Program-made: the position numbers and the translations under genes
Shown: piece after piece, positions 52,442 to 64,000 of the stretch
How the letters are laid out: each line of letters opens with the position of its first letter
How positions within the stretch are numbered: the first letter of the stretch is position 1
Notes under the pieces: generated by a model
What the model was told of the DNA's origin: nothing
What the model saw: only the letters and a program-made list of their open reading frames with translations
The model's database searches: none
Assembly (NCBI GenBank): GCA_020080175.1
Contig: JAGHQL010000140.1
Span: 1 to 64,000 of the forward strand
DNA from: Glutinoglossum americanum
Taxonomy: Eukaryota; Ascomycota; Geoglossomycetes; Geoglossales; Geoglossaceae
Reading direction: 5' to 3'
Length of the DNA: 64,000 nucleotides

Positions 52442-55400
52442 TTAAGGTGGTTGATTTGTTTCAACTGGCGGCCAAGTGAATCGTTTTATAATAACTTCAC
52501 CCTTGACATCTATTGCATATAGATGCGTCCCAGCAGGGTTGAAGCGGAGGCAATTCATGGGCGGTCCCGCTTCGCTGAAAAGAGAATTATTTAGTTCGAG
52601 CGGCTCGCGGATGTCGGAATGGATGCCTCCTCCGTCGTGCGGAGTCAACGGGAGGACCATGATCTTCCCCGTTCTCTCAGCTACGGCGATGACGTTAGTG
52701 TGGCTCAGCGCAGCGCCAGCGATTAGGCCCTGCCGGCGATTCAATGGCTCGAGGAAATGGACTAAGTCTAGGTGGAGGGACTCCGATTGTAGGAAGACCG
52801 GTGATATGAATGACTGTTCTCGTCCGACATTATATTTCTGGGTGGGCGAGGTAGTACAAAGTACGTAGCTCCTGCCTGAAGACGAGGTGAACAGTGATGC
52901 CGAAGTGATTCCGTTAGCTCTCAATTCCTGAAATAAGTTGTATTAGATATTACTTCCCTGTAAGGAATGAACGTGGAAGATGGTGGCTATCTTGTCTAGG
53001 GGCCAGTGCTTCTCACTCACCTCGGGAAAATTTCGAGGAACCTTGTAAGGCTCGGGGTGTGATGACAACAACTCATCGGTCAGGGGCCACACGAGAACAT
53101 CGTTTAGAATAGCGGTAGCGCAAACAAACGCTGTCCCACCCAGCCCAAAGGCTAACATCTTCGGGGTGTCTCCGATGGCTAGGTTGAAGGTGAAAATCTT
53201 GTCGAGTTTTTTACTGCTATTGTCATTTACCCGGTATCCTAAGAGGTCGATATGGCCTTCTAGTTGACCCTCCGAGCGTCTCCGCCGTCCAACCAGCACC
53301 ATGACATTGTCGGATCTGTGAGGGGCCTCACTTTCGTGAAGGGCCACGCCGCAGAGATATGAGAGTTTGAACCGGTGAGAGGCGACTTCTTTTAGTTGGC
53401 TCTCAGAGCGATATTCATAAACCACCAGTTTCTCGCTGGCGATAGTGGCTAAGAACCGCTGTGAGAGCACTGCTTCGGTTGGGGCTATTGGATCGGGGTT
53501 TTCCTTTGATTTCTCCGTGAATGTTTTCTTGGTGACCTGTTCTACGCTCTGGCCCTCAGTGATGGGGAGAGAGTATATGCAAAGCGATTTTGCGTTAAGG
53601 AGGAAAGCATGGCTACAGTCGCTCGAGAGTCCACAGGAGATGTACGATTTTGATCGCCTGAAAAGCCTTTTAGGCAGTGATGGGTGTACAGATTCAGGCC
53701 TTTCCGACCGCAGCATGTCCTGTTTCTCAAACTCTTCTCTCCAATCTTCGGGGGGTGTAGTTGGCGGCGTGGCGGGAGGCCCAACATCTTGTTGCCCCGT
53801 GGAGGACGAAGACCTGCTATCTAATTTCCAACTGTTACCTATCCCACATCTGAAAGCCTAGGTGCAATAGGTGCAAGTTACCTCTACGTGGTCCTTGAGG
53901 ATGCCAGGTGTTCTCAGGTCTTAAATTTGCCGGTAGTAAATCTTCACCCTCTAGGTAACGCCGAATTACGTTTATTTCTCCGGCTAGTTGCGCCCTATTT
54001 GTGATGTTGAGGTTAGGCGCTGATATATGCTCGCTTAGCTGACCATATTCTCTGTCCCGTGTTGCTGTAAACGATAGGAGAATCTCGGTCTATTGCATAA
54101 CCGTAAGCTATATGCATATTGCGTAGAAACGCAGGCTCTGATGAACGATAAACAGGAGAATTTACCGCTTTCCAACGAAATTGCGGCACTTTCGAGCCCA
54201 GAAGCAATCTCATCATTCTCAATTTCATCTCAGCTGGCAGTTCATCAGGGTGGAGGATCCTCCCGAGCTGAGCTGCGCAGTCCAACAAGCCATAGAAATA
54301 GAAATATTTATTCAGCCCGGGAGAGCCCCGATTTACGATCGCTAGGAATTGTTCCCAGTAGCCTTGCGCCGCAGACGGGAGGGGCGTGGCTTCGAGCTCG
54401 GCAGCATTTCCTAGAGTATTCAATAGTTCTCGCAAGGTGCGCCTAGCCATCTTGATGGAGAATGCCCACAATGTGTCGTCTTTTGCTAATTTCGCTTTGA
54501 GGTTGATGGCGACGGCCGCCCGTGTGAGATCCTGCAGACCAAGTAGGACCTGGTACCTAGGTTGCGGGTTCCTCCAGAATCTAGATAGAGCATCGATGCC
54601 CTGGCAAATTTGGTCCACACCATTCAACTGGCCACTGGTCTGCGCGACGTCAGTGTATGGCTCGATTCCTTTGTTTGGTGTATTGCCGACAACAAATGTG
54701 CGGTAAATTGTAAAAGAAATAGAAGATGGGCCTCAAAACATCCATGGCCACATGAGAGGGCGAATGAGTATTTGAAATGGTGTTAGGCATAGAAGGTGGA
54801 GGCTGTTGCACTTACCAACAGGGCCGCACCAAGGAGCGTCCGAAAGATATGAGGTAGCATCGATACCAACATCGGCTCAGCCCGGCTGAAGAGCTTGACA
54901 TGTTCCAACGCAAAACGGACCAAGTACGAGCTATTTGCCTTATGAACATTCTCCACATCTGTCAACGGCTGCGGTTGAAAGACCAGTTCCCGGAAGCGAT
55001 CTGTGATATTACTATATAACGTGTCTAAGAGCGGAGCGCTGAAGGAGTGAAATCTGTTGTACTTGGCTAGCGCCAGTGCGGAGATCAACGCGCGAAACTG
55101 AAACTCTCTCTGGAGAGGTGTGTCTTGGTTCTCGAGCTGGATCAGAGCACTTGAGAGGTGCTCAATCCTCTCTCCGATGACTCCGACTGGAATAGATGGT
55201 TCCTCTTGCGTTCGCAAGCATCCTTGGTCGAGCTGTTGCCGTAAGGTAAGCAGGTAGGACGACGACCCGTCCACCTCCGCAGAGAGTAAGGAATCCCACG
55301 AAGGTTGCTGAAGCAGAGGTTGAATAGGGCCAGGCCCTAGCCCAGCCATCCTATAACATAGAGTACAGGATGTGGTATGTGGTAACGATCGACGCGAAAT

Positions 55401-55872
55401 GCTCCACGCGACATCCAAGAATCTGGAGTCGGTTAAATGGCCCCTCGGATGTCATTGAACAATCAGGTTCGCCTTGTCAGGCTGACCAGAACCTGCGAAG
55501 GCTGACGCGTTAGTCTGAGGGCTGAGACATCGCCGCTTCTAGCCCCACCTTGAACATGAGCGCGTATGTTTGGTCACGGCCATCAATCGAGTGAACGCCC
55601 TCCGGTTCGATGGCGAGCTCCGGGTGCAACAACGCGATTCCGCCTCGAATAAGCAATTCCTCTCTCATGCAGCAGTTGCAAACGCTTAAACTTCTGCACG
55701 AGCTTCTCTGCCTTGCCCCGCTCGAGCGCGAAGATAAACCCGCGCAACCCACTCAGCATCGAATAGTTCTGCCATGATGTAGCCTGATATTCGGTCCATG
55801 GAATATCCACACATGCTGTTCTTCAGCGTTGTTCGACGGATTCTGTTTCACTTGCTCGACCACTGCTTTCAT
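52442..55872 (-). pseudogene. Large fungal beta-propeller-type protein, degraded
   Basis: Fragments of one long gene lie in order on the minus strand. N-terminal: MKAVVEQVKQNPSNNAEEQH (start 55872), SWQNYSMLSGLRGFIFALER, then RGGIALLHPELAIEPEGVHS. Middle: 55418-54783, then NPQPRYQVLLGLQDLTRA (54627-54013), then RRYLEGEDLLPANLRPENTW. C-terminal: RPESVHPSLPKRLFRRSKSY to FNPAGTHLYAIDVKGE, a WD/propeller-like part. One clean 93-bp intron (53020-52928, GTGAGT donor) joins the last two exons (to 53021, and 52927-52442). Elsewhere the frame changes without intron borders: near 55795, in a GAGAGAG tract near 55665 (loss of one GA would explain it) and near 53860. Either the gene is decaying or the assembly has small errors. 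Function unknown; long scaffold proteins of this sort are common in Pezizomycotina. Confidence 0.6.
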
Positions 55873-55932
55873 AGTCTTAGCACCGGTGTTGTAGCAGCCT
55901 CATTTTCGCTTCTGCGATAATAATACCTTACC

Positions 55933-58345
55933 ATGGCAGACGGAATGCTGTATCGGAGCAGGTCCGATTTTGAAATACCTGAAATGAGGGGAAGTCAGGT
56001 GGGAGATGAGCAGGTTAGTCAGGGCCGAAGAACGTTAGTTGACGGACAGCACGGCGGTGGATTCTATGACGACTTTTTTCGTAATCACAGCCTGGACCAA
56101 TGCCTAAAACGGCACCATATCACCGGTACGTCCGACTGAACTCATTGATACCTGGCTTTGAGATGCGCATACGCTAAGTGAACGTCCTTGGTGGGATAGG
56201 TATCGCTTTCTCCGGCGCAGTTGGAGTCGGAATCTATCAGTCCTCTGGTGAGATTATCGCGCTGGGAGGGCCGGTTGGGGCGCTCATCGCATTCGTCTTT
56301 GCCGGGCTGGTGGTCATATCCGTGATGAGATCCCTCGCAGAGATGGCCTCTGTTCGTCCTGTAACGGGGGCTTTGATGGACTATCCCTCTGTCTTCGTTG
56401 ATGAGGCTCTAGGCTTTGCCGTCGGAATAGCGTATTGGTAAGTCGTTCGGGAGGGGCTGCTGAATGCGAAGTACAGACGACGTCTGACATTTTGTTGGCC
56501 TATCCAGGTTAGCGAACTGCATGAGTCTGGTCACCTTGACGATAACCGTCGCACAGATGTCGCAGTACTGGAAGCGGGACCTCAATACAGGATGGATCAT
56601 ATTCGCACAGCTAACGATCATACTTATATTAAATGGGTTGGGCGTACAGGCAAGCTTTGACCGCGCCGTGGAAGATAGCATCCATAGACTGACATGACCT
56701 AGTTGTATGGAAATCTCGAATCGATATTTCGGTGGCTGAAGATTTTCCTCATACTTGCGGTATGCATAGTAATGATTGGAGTCGGCGCTGGCTGTGAGTC
56801 TCCTGCCCCCCAACTACGAGGATCCGAAAATAGTCTAAGAGTGGAATTTTGGCAGTGGGATCCGGAACAGTTGAACGCAGTATATCACCTCGCTCGGCTT
56901 TCTTGACGACAGGCTAAAAGCATAACAGACTTCCGGATATCGCCCGGCTTCAGCCCGACAGGCTTTTTCGGCTCCCCCGCCTCGCCAAAAGTTGTTTCTA
57001 GCAATGTAGCTATTCCAGGCGTAGGGGGACAAATTCTCGCCGTCTGGTGAGTGATTTCAGGGTTTTTGATACTCTAGAGGTAATCCTAACAACTTTCACT
57101 TAGGACCTGCACAACTACAGCCATGTTTCAGTTTATGGGCGGAGAAATTGCTCTCGTGACTGCCGGAGAAGCAAAATCACCACGAAGAGATCTACCCATT
57201 GCCGCCCGATATATGTACCTTCTGCCTGTTTGCTCTTATCTTGCCACAATCCTGTTAGTTGGATTAAATATCAACTACCTCGACCACCGGCTTTACCATC
57301 CTCATATATCCAACGGAACCTATGCCGAAACATCCCCTATTGTCATTGTTCTTACTAATGCCGGCCTCTCTCGACTCTCTGGGGTTTTTAATGCTTGCTT
57401 TATATTCTCCGCTCTGACGGCTGCGTGAGTGGCCCGCCATACCCCCCTTCGAGGCTTACCGTGGGGCTAAGTTATTAATGTTACAGCAACTCTGCGCTTT
57501 ATGTATCGAGCCGCACTCTGTTCGTCCTTTCCACAGCTAGCAAATATCCCATCATCAAGGGTACAATTGGGAGGACGAACATCGGGCATACCCCGCTCGC
57601 AGCGATTGTAGTTAGCTTTATCCCTGGACTGCTAGCTTTCATAGGTATAAAAGCTGAGAAAGTGGCGTTTGCTGAGGTAGGACTCTGGCGTGAGGAAAAA
57701 TGTCGGTAAATGTAGGATGGGAAAGAAGGCTAAATGTTTATCATAGCTCATCCATGTTCTCGGCCGCCTTTATACAGGGTCCGTTTTTTGTGTCTACGGC
57801 AGCGAATGCCTTGCTTTCCTTCGTTTTAAAGATGGGTGGGTATCCTGCCAACCTGAAGTTTCAACTTCTACGCTAATATGTTGGTATTAGAATGAAACTT
57901 TACAAAGCAGTCATTAACCGTGATGACCCACATTACGGCTACAGAGCTCACAAGCAGCCGATGTGGGCATACTTCGGATTGCTTGCCTCATTCCTGCTGA
58001 TGTTCTTCAGCGGGTGGCCTGCCGTTTACAACTTAAGCGCCAAGACCAAGTCTGTACCAGTAAGAGACTCCATTGTCGACCTGGTTGCATCTTATCTGGG
58101 AGTGAGTTGAGAAACGCCAGCCCCATCCCTTGTGGCTACAGTTCTGATAATGATTCCAGCCGTCTATCTTTCTGGGTAGTTATATCGCATACAAGATAAT
58201 CTACCAGACGAGGATCGTGCCGTACTCGCGTTTTAGAGACCTGTGGTTTCCTATTGATGTTCCGGACGAGCCTCTTGATGGAATAACCAGGGGTGCTGAT
58301 AGAAGCAAACTACGGAGTTTCTTGAGCCTGGTAATATATAGTTAG
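55933..58345 (+). CDS. Amino-acid permease (APC family)
   Basis: Plasma-membrane amino-acid/proton symporter of the fungal APC type. Exons supported: 55933-56125, 56179-56437, 56508-56643, 56703-56790 or so, a segment at about 56850-57053, 57104-57425, 57485-57680 or so, 57780-57840, 57892-58110 and a last exon to 58345. The cytosolic N-terminus (MADGMLYRSRSDF to HSLDQCLKRHHI) leads into TM1 with GGIGIAFSGAVGVGIYQSSG, the unwound substrate site (G-G/S-x-G-x-G), then GGPVGALIAFVFAGLVV, SLAEMAS, LANCMSLVTLTITVAQMSQY, FMGGEIALVTAGEAKSPRRD, LVGLNINYLD, NACFIFSALTAANSALYVSS and RTLFVLSTASKYPI. These are the usual APC signatures. The exon structure between 56790 and 57100 is uncertain and may include a frame problem. 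Substrate cannot be told. The start lies only 60 bp from the presumed start of the minus-strand propeller gene. Confidence 0.8.
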
Positions 58346-59113
58346 GGGTCCTAAGAGTAAATTAGTTTTACGATGTTATTAAATTTTTAAATAACTGTCA
58401 CTATGCCACCTAAATGCACAAACGCAGGCAATAAAAGATCAGCGCTTATTGACTACTCATATATACTGGCGTGGACAGGGCTTCCAAGAGCTTACCTAGA
58501 GCACCCGTTCTCTACTTTGACGATACCCTAATGACCTTCCTACCCCACGGTCGAATTGAGTATCTTACGCAGCGAAAGACAAGCTGTGAGACGGGACAAC
58601 ACAGCATGGCCACTATAGGCGTTACTAGCTTTCCTAGCAGACTAGGCTCTAGAATGGCTCAATGCATCCTCCGACGCCGGCATATCTTAGGGCAACCGGA
58701 AGCCAACCTTAAATATGACCTTGCCGATCAAGCTAATGCTCAGAATATACGCGGGATAATTGTTTATTCAAAAGCAATCCATTTATTCACTATCTGGAAA
58801 GAGAGATTAAGCGCCTTCGCCAGCAGCCCTAGAGCCGCTGGGTCACCACAGACCGAGTCCTTGCGCGTCGCTCGTAAAGACTGAGGTGACCCGTGTTGAG
58901 TGACCCTACCAAGGCCCTGGCCAAGCGAACGAGTGATAATGAGTACAGCAGTAATGGCTACAGAGCGCTAACACCAGATGAACGAGTGAAGAGACTGTCC
59001 AGAAATGACATCCTAGCTGCCAAAGAAGGTTTCTGCCCCCCAACCTTGGCCCACCATCGATCAGCTGGTACTGTTGTCGAACAATACCCGGGCCTCAGCC
59101 ATTTATCCCTCCC
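58346..59113. other. Intergenic, no supported gene
   Basis: An open frame at 58471-58884 (138 codons) has no recognised family and shows a run of TAA/TAG in the neighbouring frames; it could be a remnant of a repeat. The GFA gene converges from the right. Confidence 0.4.
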
Positions 59114-59580
59114 TCATATCGTCTCAACCTGTCTCGCGCCAGCGATCTCCTTCACCCAGTCCGCCCTGTTCTTAGCATACAACTCCGCATCTATCTTGAA
59201 GTTCTCGAACCCCTGTCCCTCATCCAGAGTCCCGGCCTCCACGATCACCACGTCTTTGAATTTCTCGAACCCCTCGACGACCTTGGAGATGGTGGTGCCG
59301 CAGTCGCCGCAGAAGGACGTTGTGTGTTTCTCCGCTCCGCGGACGAAGGTGTAGGTTTTTGGCGTGCCTTGAAGAAGCGTGAACGCGGACGAGGGGACGA
59401 CGATGTTGGTGCTGAATGCGCTGGAGGTCATTTTTTGGCATTCGGGGCAGTGGCAGAGGGCCTTGGTTAGTTATGGTTAGCGAATCGTTAGGCGGCGGCT
59501 GCGCAATTCCTCACTTTCTGAATCCCATCTCCAGTATATTCGTACTTTAGGCTATTGCAGAGACAACCTCCTGAAGGCAT
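59114..59580 (-). CDS. GFA (glutathione-dependent formaldehyde-activating)-type protein
   Basis: Model: complement of 59580-59515 and 59461-59114, one 53-bp intron (GTGAGG donor, CTAAC branch), 137 aa. Zinc ligands of the CENP-V/GFA fold are all present: SGGCLCNSLKY (two cysteines), LCHCPECQKMT (across the intron) and TTSFCGDCGTTISK. The body (FTLLQGTPKTYTFV, FCGDCGT, VVIVEAGTLDE, DAELYAKNRADWV) is typical of fungal GFA proteins of about 130-150 aa. The original member condenses formaldehyde with glutathione, but most fungal paralogues have no proven reaction. Cytosolic. The gene is intact. Confidence 0.9.
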
Positions 59581-62500
59581 AGTGAAGATTTCGATGCTCA
59601 GCTAAATTGAGAATATTAGGCTATGGGGTATGGAGAAAGCAAGTTGATTGACTCGAATTGACTGTGGAATGATGGGCGGCAACGAGACTGTTTATATAGA
59701 GGATTCGAGCTGACCTCAGCCATGGTTACGGTCGTATGGGTCGTCCAATCGTAAAAGGAGAGCAGGATAGGATTTCTATTCTAGTGGCTCGTATCCAGTA
59801 ATAGATACGAGACCATAGAGCAGCTAGACTCTGACTTCTAGGGCTGAGCATAGCCAAGAACGATCCCGAAGGAAAGCTCCGAACAGTTCGGAGTCTCCCG
59901 TCTCCGACAAGCCATTCCACAAGTATTCCGAGAAATGTTGGAAAATGATAAAGAAGCTCGCAGACAAGCATGCGGGGTCCCGTTTCCTACTTAACCCGGA
60001 TGTGGGATAAACCTTAGCCCTCGGTCGCCGGTGATGTTGGCAGGATAGTATGTACGATGGAACTGCCATCCGGTTGGCGCCGCTTTAAACAGTGGGGTTC
60101 CGCTCTCCCACCTCAGCCAACAGGCTCAGCGGCTGATTCGTTCCCTTTGCCGGAACTTGGCTCCTGTCACCGCAAGGATCGGCTTTGCATCTCGATCATG
60201 CAAGCCCTCATCGCCCACCCATCCCGACGCAAGTAATTGCGCTAAACTTGGAGTTGTGAAATAATCGCTGGTTCAGATGCTCTTGGGGAACGGCAAGCCT
60301 GGCTCTTTGAGATTTATTCTGCGTCGCGCGGGAGAAGCCAGCGGAGCAGCTCCGGTCTCACTCCACCACGCCAACATTACTTCCGTGGGTGTATAATTGA
60401 TCACTATTGATGATATCTACGGTGGGATGCGTGAAGCGTTCGTCCGGTTTCGCCTACATAGTTTGCTGCCACACCGGACAAACTCTTCCGGTGTTGTTTA
60501 TCTCGGAGGTCCGGTCCAAAGCATAACAACCAAATCACCGAGCCTACCTACGCGACACTCCCGTAGAACGAAGCCCTCAGGGAAAACCGGGCTTCCTAAC
60601 GCCTCTTGCGGAGAGCCGACTCACGGCCGAACGAGGGAGTTGGGTTCATCCACGCGACTGGGTCGCGACGCGCACGCGTCAAGGAAAGAACGGAGGATTC
60701 TTCCATAACGTAAAGAACCACGCCTGAGAAACATCTTTGTAAGACTGAGCCCTACGTGCGGTGTACGTAAGTGTGGAACCGGTCGGCCTTGAACCAACCC
60801 CAACCATAGGACTTTGCTTGTTGCTGTTTGAAACGGAAGTTTCCGAGGTAGTTCGGAACCTGCCTTTAGCGCTCGCTCCGGGCTTTGCTCAGCCACGGGA
60901 GCCAGAGTATAGCACCCCGTAACTAGCTTTGGATACGGGTTGCGAAAATAGAAGTTCTGGTCTTGCCCTTCTTGCTTTTGCTGTGTCGGACGGTGTTCCT
61001 TACCATGTAGCTAGCTAGTTCTCCCACTTTGTTTCGCCATCCGGCGGTCAATCTAATTCTTTTCTACGTACAACATATGTGCTTACTCTATTCTAATCGC
61101 TCCTAATAGTTCCTAGTAGCTAGTGGTTCCTAGGCTTAGGTTCAACATCGGCTATTAATTCTGAATAGCGGTGATTCGGGAACGAACCGCCGATGCGGGA
61201 ACGGACCCTCTGTGTTGACATACCCTTTGACTTTCCGGGCGATGAATGGTCGACCGGACTACAACTCCGTGTCCGGCTGCCTAGTGGAATATTCCCTGCT
61301 CCTCCGATAATGGGAAATTTACATGAGCCCTGGCTCCAAGAACAACCCTATAGGCTAGAGGTTACTTCTAAAAGCCTCCCTCATTCTATACTCAACAGCT
61401 CTATTTAACTTGCCACAGCTGTTCGCTATGCCCCAGCACATAGAAATGAAGCTAGCCAGCGAGCCAGTCGACACCATGCTCACTTCCTATGAAGCACACT
61501 TCGCCCTCTCGCGCTGAGGCTCTATTCTGCGTAGGTGCCTGGAGCGTGCCCGTATCCCGGCCTGCCTAACCTCGGCATCTTTCTAGGAGCGGTGGCGTCG
61601 CGAAAATCACATACTTTCTATTGTATTGCGAGGCGTACTGCGCTTGCTCCGCCACTGTGGCTTGCTTCTCTCTGAACTGATAGGAGATGTGCATCAAAAA
61701 ATCCTGAAAGGTAGGCTGGTACATATCACTAGCCCTGACTGAGATAGATTACTAGGGGTAAGGGTCGGCACTGTGGAGGACACTTTTATGTCGGCATTTA
61801 CACCGATCCCCATAGTCTAGCCAACTATTAGCCATAAGCTTGGCAGAGGCAGCTTTATTAACGGGGCTTGCCCCCACCCTGATTCAGCATCCTTCTACCC
61901 ATCAGCTGAACTTTTGCCTCCTCAGCATCAACATATTGGTGACCGGCACAGTTTATAGGTCGGCAGCTGGGCATACTCCAACGGATACTCCATACGCTTC
62001 TACCATTGCTAATATTCCCTCAGTCATGCCCGAGGGATCCACACCTTGTCACCATTCACTCTAAAGTATATCAGCGACTGACAGCCTCTTCCTCGTCCCC
62101 ACGACCTCAGCATCCGCGGCTAGCAGTCTCCCCGATAGCTAGGCTCGTATTTCCGCTGGACGCCGACTCCTGGTGACATGATTCAGCGCCCTTGCTATCG
62201 CTAGGAGAGGGATTCCGAGGCCGGAGTCCGGAGTAGTATTTGGGGCGGTGGTTGAAATCTGTGACCGCGGAGGTTACATCAGAAATATTATGGTTAAATT
62301 TAGGGAGGTCTCCAAAAGCTCCCGACGGATGCGCTTGAATTCCGGTAAATACTGGAGGGCTCACCCTTTCGAGATATTTCACTCCGTGGAGTCAATTTGC
62401 GATTAGGATGGCGATACTTCGTTAGACGATAGGAAAATCTCTTTTAAGAGGAGCCTAGATCTAGCGCCAGCAAGCTGACCAGAGAGTAAACGGAAGAGAG

Positions 62501-63144
62501 CGGTCGAGATGACTTGTGGCGCAGTGAATCTCTAGGCCGTAACTCTTGGGTGACGTCACCCTACTTTTAGTTTCGCAGGCAGGGTTAGGGTTTCGTAGCT
62601 CAGTCGAATAATATCACCTCGAGCTAGGTGGGCGCGATATCGCGACCCCCGCAGCAACGGCAGCCACAGAGCATATCGCCTTAAGCAGTTATGTTTTAGG
62701 GTCCTATCTAACCAGCTTTGTTCACAGCCCATGCATAAACAGCTGCACAACTTATTATGCACCTGAAACCAATTTCGGAAAGCTGGAATGTTTTCAATTG
62801 AAAAAACTAATTACCTTGTCCGCAACATTGTAGACTAATTATCGAGGGCCCCAGGCCCATGCTGGTCGAGGAAAAAGCATCCAGGACTCCAGTCTTGAGT
62901 TAATTCGCAAAGGAATGATACAGTGTAAGCATCGTTTAGGCTGTGGCTTATGCCACTGTCTACCTATAGAAATCCGAACGTGGTATTCCGACTAAACCTA
63001 GCGACGAGGACAGAAACTAGCAATTAATAGACTTTAAAAAATAGAACAAACTACTCTAAGCGCGTGAAAATAAGGAATTGAGCTCTACGATCAACACCCT
63101 TTCCTTCCGCGACTCCAATCTAACACCAATTCAAAAAACACTTT
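59581..63144. other. Gene-poor interval
   Basis: No supported gene in 3.5 kb. Frames at 59726-59971, 60397-60708, 60621-60896, 61193-61408, 61840-62064 and 62107-62382 lack motifs and partner exons. Contains the second dispersed LTR-like repeat copy (60885-61125). The right third is the 3' flank of the RTA1-like gene. Confidence 0.5.
60885..61125. repeat. Dispersed LTR-like repeat, copy 2 (fossil)
   Basis: Counterpart of 18745-19030, same orientation: AAAATAGAAGTTCT, CCCTTCTTGCTTTTGC, GCTAGTTCTCCCACTTTG and TCTAATTCTTTTCTAC. Many single-base differences, so an old pair. No internal coding part. Confidence 0.5.
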
Positions 63145-64000
63145 TTATGCACTAATGCTGTCAGAGCTACTGTTTTTCTCGCCTTCCACTTCATCCCTAT
63201 ACTCATCCCTGAAGCACACACCCGGGTGAAAAGCATTGAGGGCCAACATGGCAATGGTGACCAATACGCTCTCCAACCCGATATACAACTTCTGGTTTCT
63301 ATTCGGAGCAGCCAGCCACCCCTCTGCGAACTCCGCTAGACGGTAGGCGCTCCGGGCATAGATGCACAACGTGGCGAGGATCAGCGCGGTCAAGGTGAAC
63401 GTGAAACGGGTGCTGTTCCGAAATTTTGCGCAGGCAGGGTTGAGCGCGGAGGAGCCTCGCTGACGAACGCGCCAGAAGTACTCCGCCGTGAGGGATATGA
63501 AGAGGGTGAGTGCGAGGACCTGGAAGGATATACCGGCGATAACGATGTTGTTGCCTAGCTTTGTACTCGTATCCTTTCTGATGGCATTGTTGAGTATCAT
63601 GAAGCCGCCGATTTGAATGAGGAGTGATATAATGTCACAAGGGATAAAGATGCGAGTGTAGCGTCCTGGCGGGATGCGGGAGATATCGCTGCCGAAGATA
63701 ACAACACTGTTTGAACGATTGCATGTGTTACTCAAATATTCGTTGGTCGGGCCAAGGAACCGGCGTGATAATTTGGGCCGTTGCTTGGACAGGGGCTTAA
63801 CTCACATTCGGGAGAGACAGAGGTAGATTCCCGCACACAGAAAGGTGGGGGCAATGGTTATGCCGGTAAGCTGGAGCGTAATAGCATTCTATCGTCATGG
63901 CCTTAGGTCAGCCCTACCCCGGACCTCTCTTGGATGGGCATATAATCTTTTATCTTTACCTTATCGAAAGGATCATGATGCATCAAAACCCGTCCCAAGT
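63145..64000 (-). CDS. RTA1-like lipid-translocating membrane protein (5' end outside window)
   Basis: Partial gene. Supported exons: complement of 63706-63145 and an exon ending at 63806 that begins near 63886; intron 63805-63707 (99 bp, GTGAGT donor) with matching phase; further 5' sequence lies beyond 64000. The protein is a seven-helix RTA1 family member: QLTGITIAPTFLCAGIYLCL, SRIVVIFGSDISRIPPGRY, RIFIPCDIISLLIQIGGFMI, IVIAGISFQVLALTLFISL, FTLTALILATLCIYARSAYR and LYIGLESVLVTIAMLALNAF. The family includes yeast RTA1/RSB1, linked to resistance to 7-aminocholesterol and to sphingoid-base export; in moulds it is large and mostly unstudied. The tail (DEYRDEVEGEKNSSSDS) is acidic and cytosolic. 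The visible part is intact. Confidence 0.88.

Noticed and set aside
58471-58884. 138-codon open frame as a gene
   Set aside because: No recognisable motif, start context or splice partner; left as unassigned.
62578-62596. GGGTTAGGGTTT, telomere-like
   Set aside because: Only two units; no array, so chance or at most an interstitial trace.
1-64000. CRISPR arrays, bacterial operons, riboswitches or phage genes
   Set aside because: The window is clearly fungal nuclear DNA; the tandem repeats seen are contiguous or coding, without spacers.

Overview
The window is nuclear DNA of a filamentous ascomycete (Pezizomycotina). Many genes carry 43-100 bp GT-AG introns with CTAAC/CTGAT-type branch sites, and the families are typical of moulds: STAND/NLR receptors, ankyrin proteins, a kinase-ankyrin protein, an HSPA12-like Hsp70, a heme-thiolate peroxidase, DUF4419, F-box, RTA1 and GFA proteins. 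Coding patches alternate with AT-richer gene-poor DNA holding old repeats. Several nonsense changes are CAA/CAG to TAA/TAG, as repeat-induced point mutation (RIP) would make. One 100-N assembly gap lies at 13125-13224.

Layout. 0.2-7.3 kb (minus): a C2H2 zinc-finger gene with two frame breaks, directly followed by (or spliced into) a protein kinase whose C-terminal ankyrin domain is cut by a stop; the lost ankyrin tail continues downstream and is further broken by a 70-bp tandem array. 9.8-13.5 kb (plus): a complete six-exon NLR (STAND N-domain, NACHT with intact P-loop, near-identical 105-bp ankyrin repeats). 16.4-18.5 kb: copy A of a segmental duplication with a small cysteine-rich secreted protein and a relic secreted-protein gene. 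19.3-23.4 kb: two paralogues of a small fungal family (one with an MGCGGS myristoylation start, behind four tandem promoter-like repeats) and a convergent helical-protein gene. 24.9-27.1 kb: seven-exon Hsp70-like ATPase. 29.4-30.2 kb: heme-thiolate peroxidase. 31.9 kb: small intronless gene of bacterial type. 34.7 kb: DUF4419 protein. 38.1 kb: 709-aa fungal protein. 41.8-45.3 kb: 1111-aa ankyrin protein with 273-bp internal repeats. 46.3-48.1 kb: F-box protein. 48.6-51.1 kb: copy B of the duplication. 52.4-55.9 kb (minus): a degraded beta-propeller gene. 55.9-58.3 kb: amino-acid permease. 59.1-59.6 kb: GFA enzyme. 63.1-64.0 kb: RTA1-like membrane protein running off the window.

Taken together the interval looks like an accessory, fast-evolving chromosome region. 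At least five receptor-like or partner-like genes (NLR, kinase-ankyrin, ankyrin protein, Hsp70-like protein, small myristoylated proteins) sit among secreted effector-like genes and old transposon remains. Repeats that are nearly identical at the DNA level inside two ankyrin genes suggest ongoing concerted evolution, as described for fungal allorecognition receptors. Splice models were worked out by eye from reading-frame continuity and should be treated as predictions.
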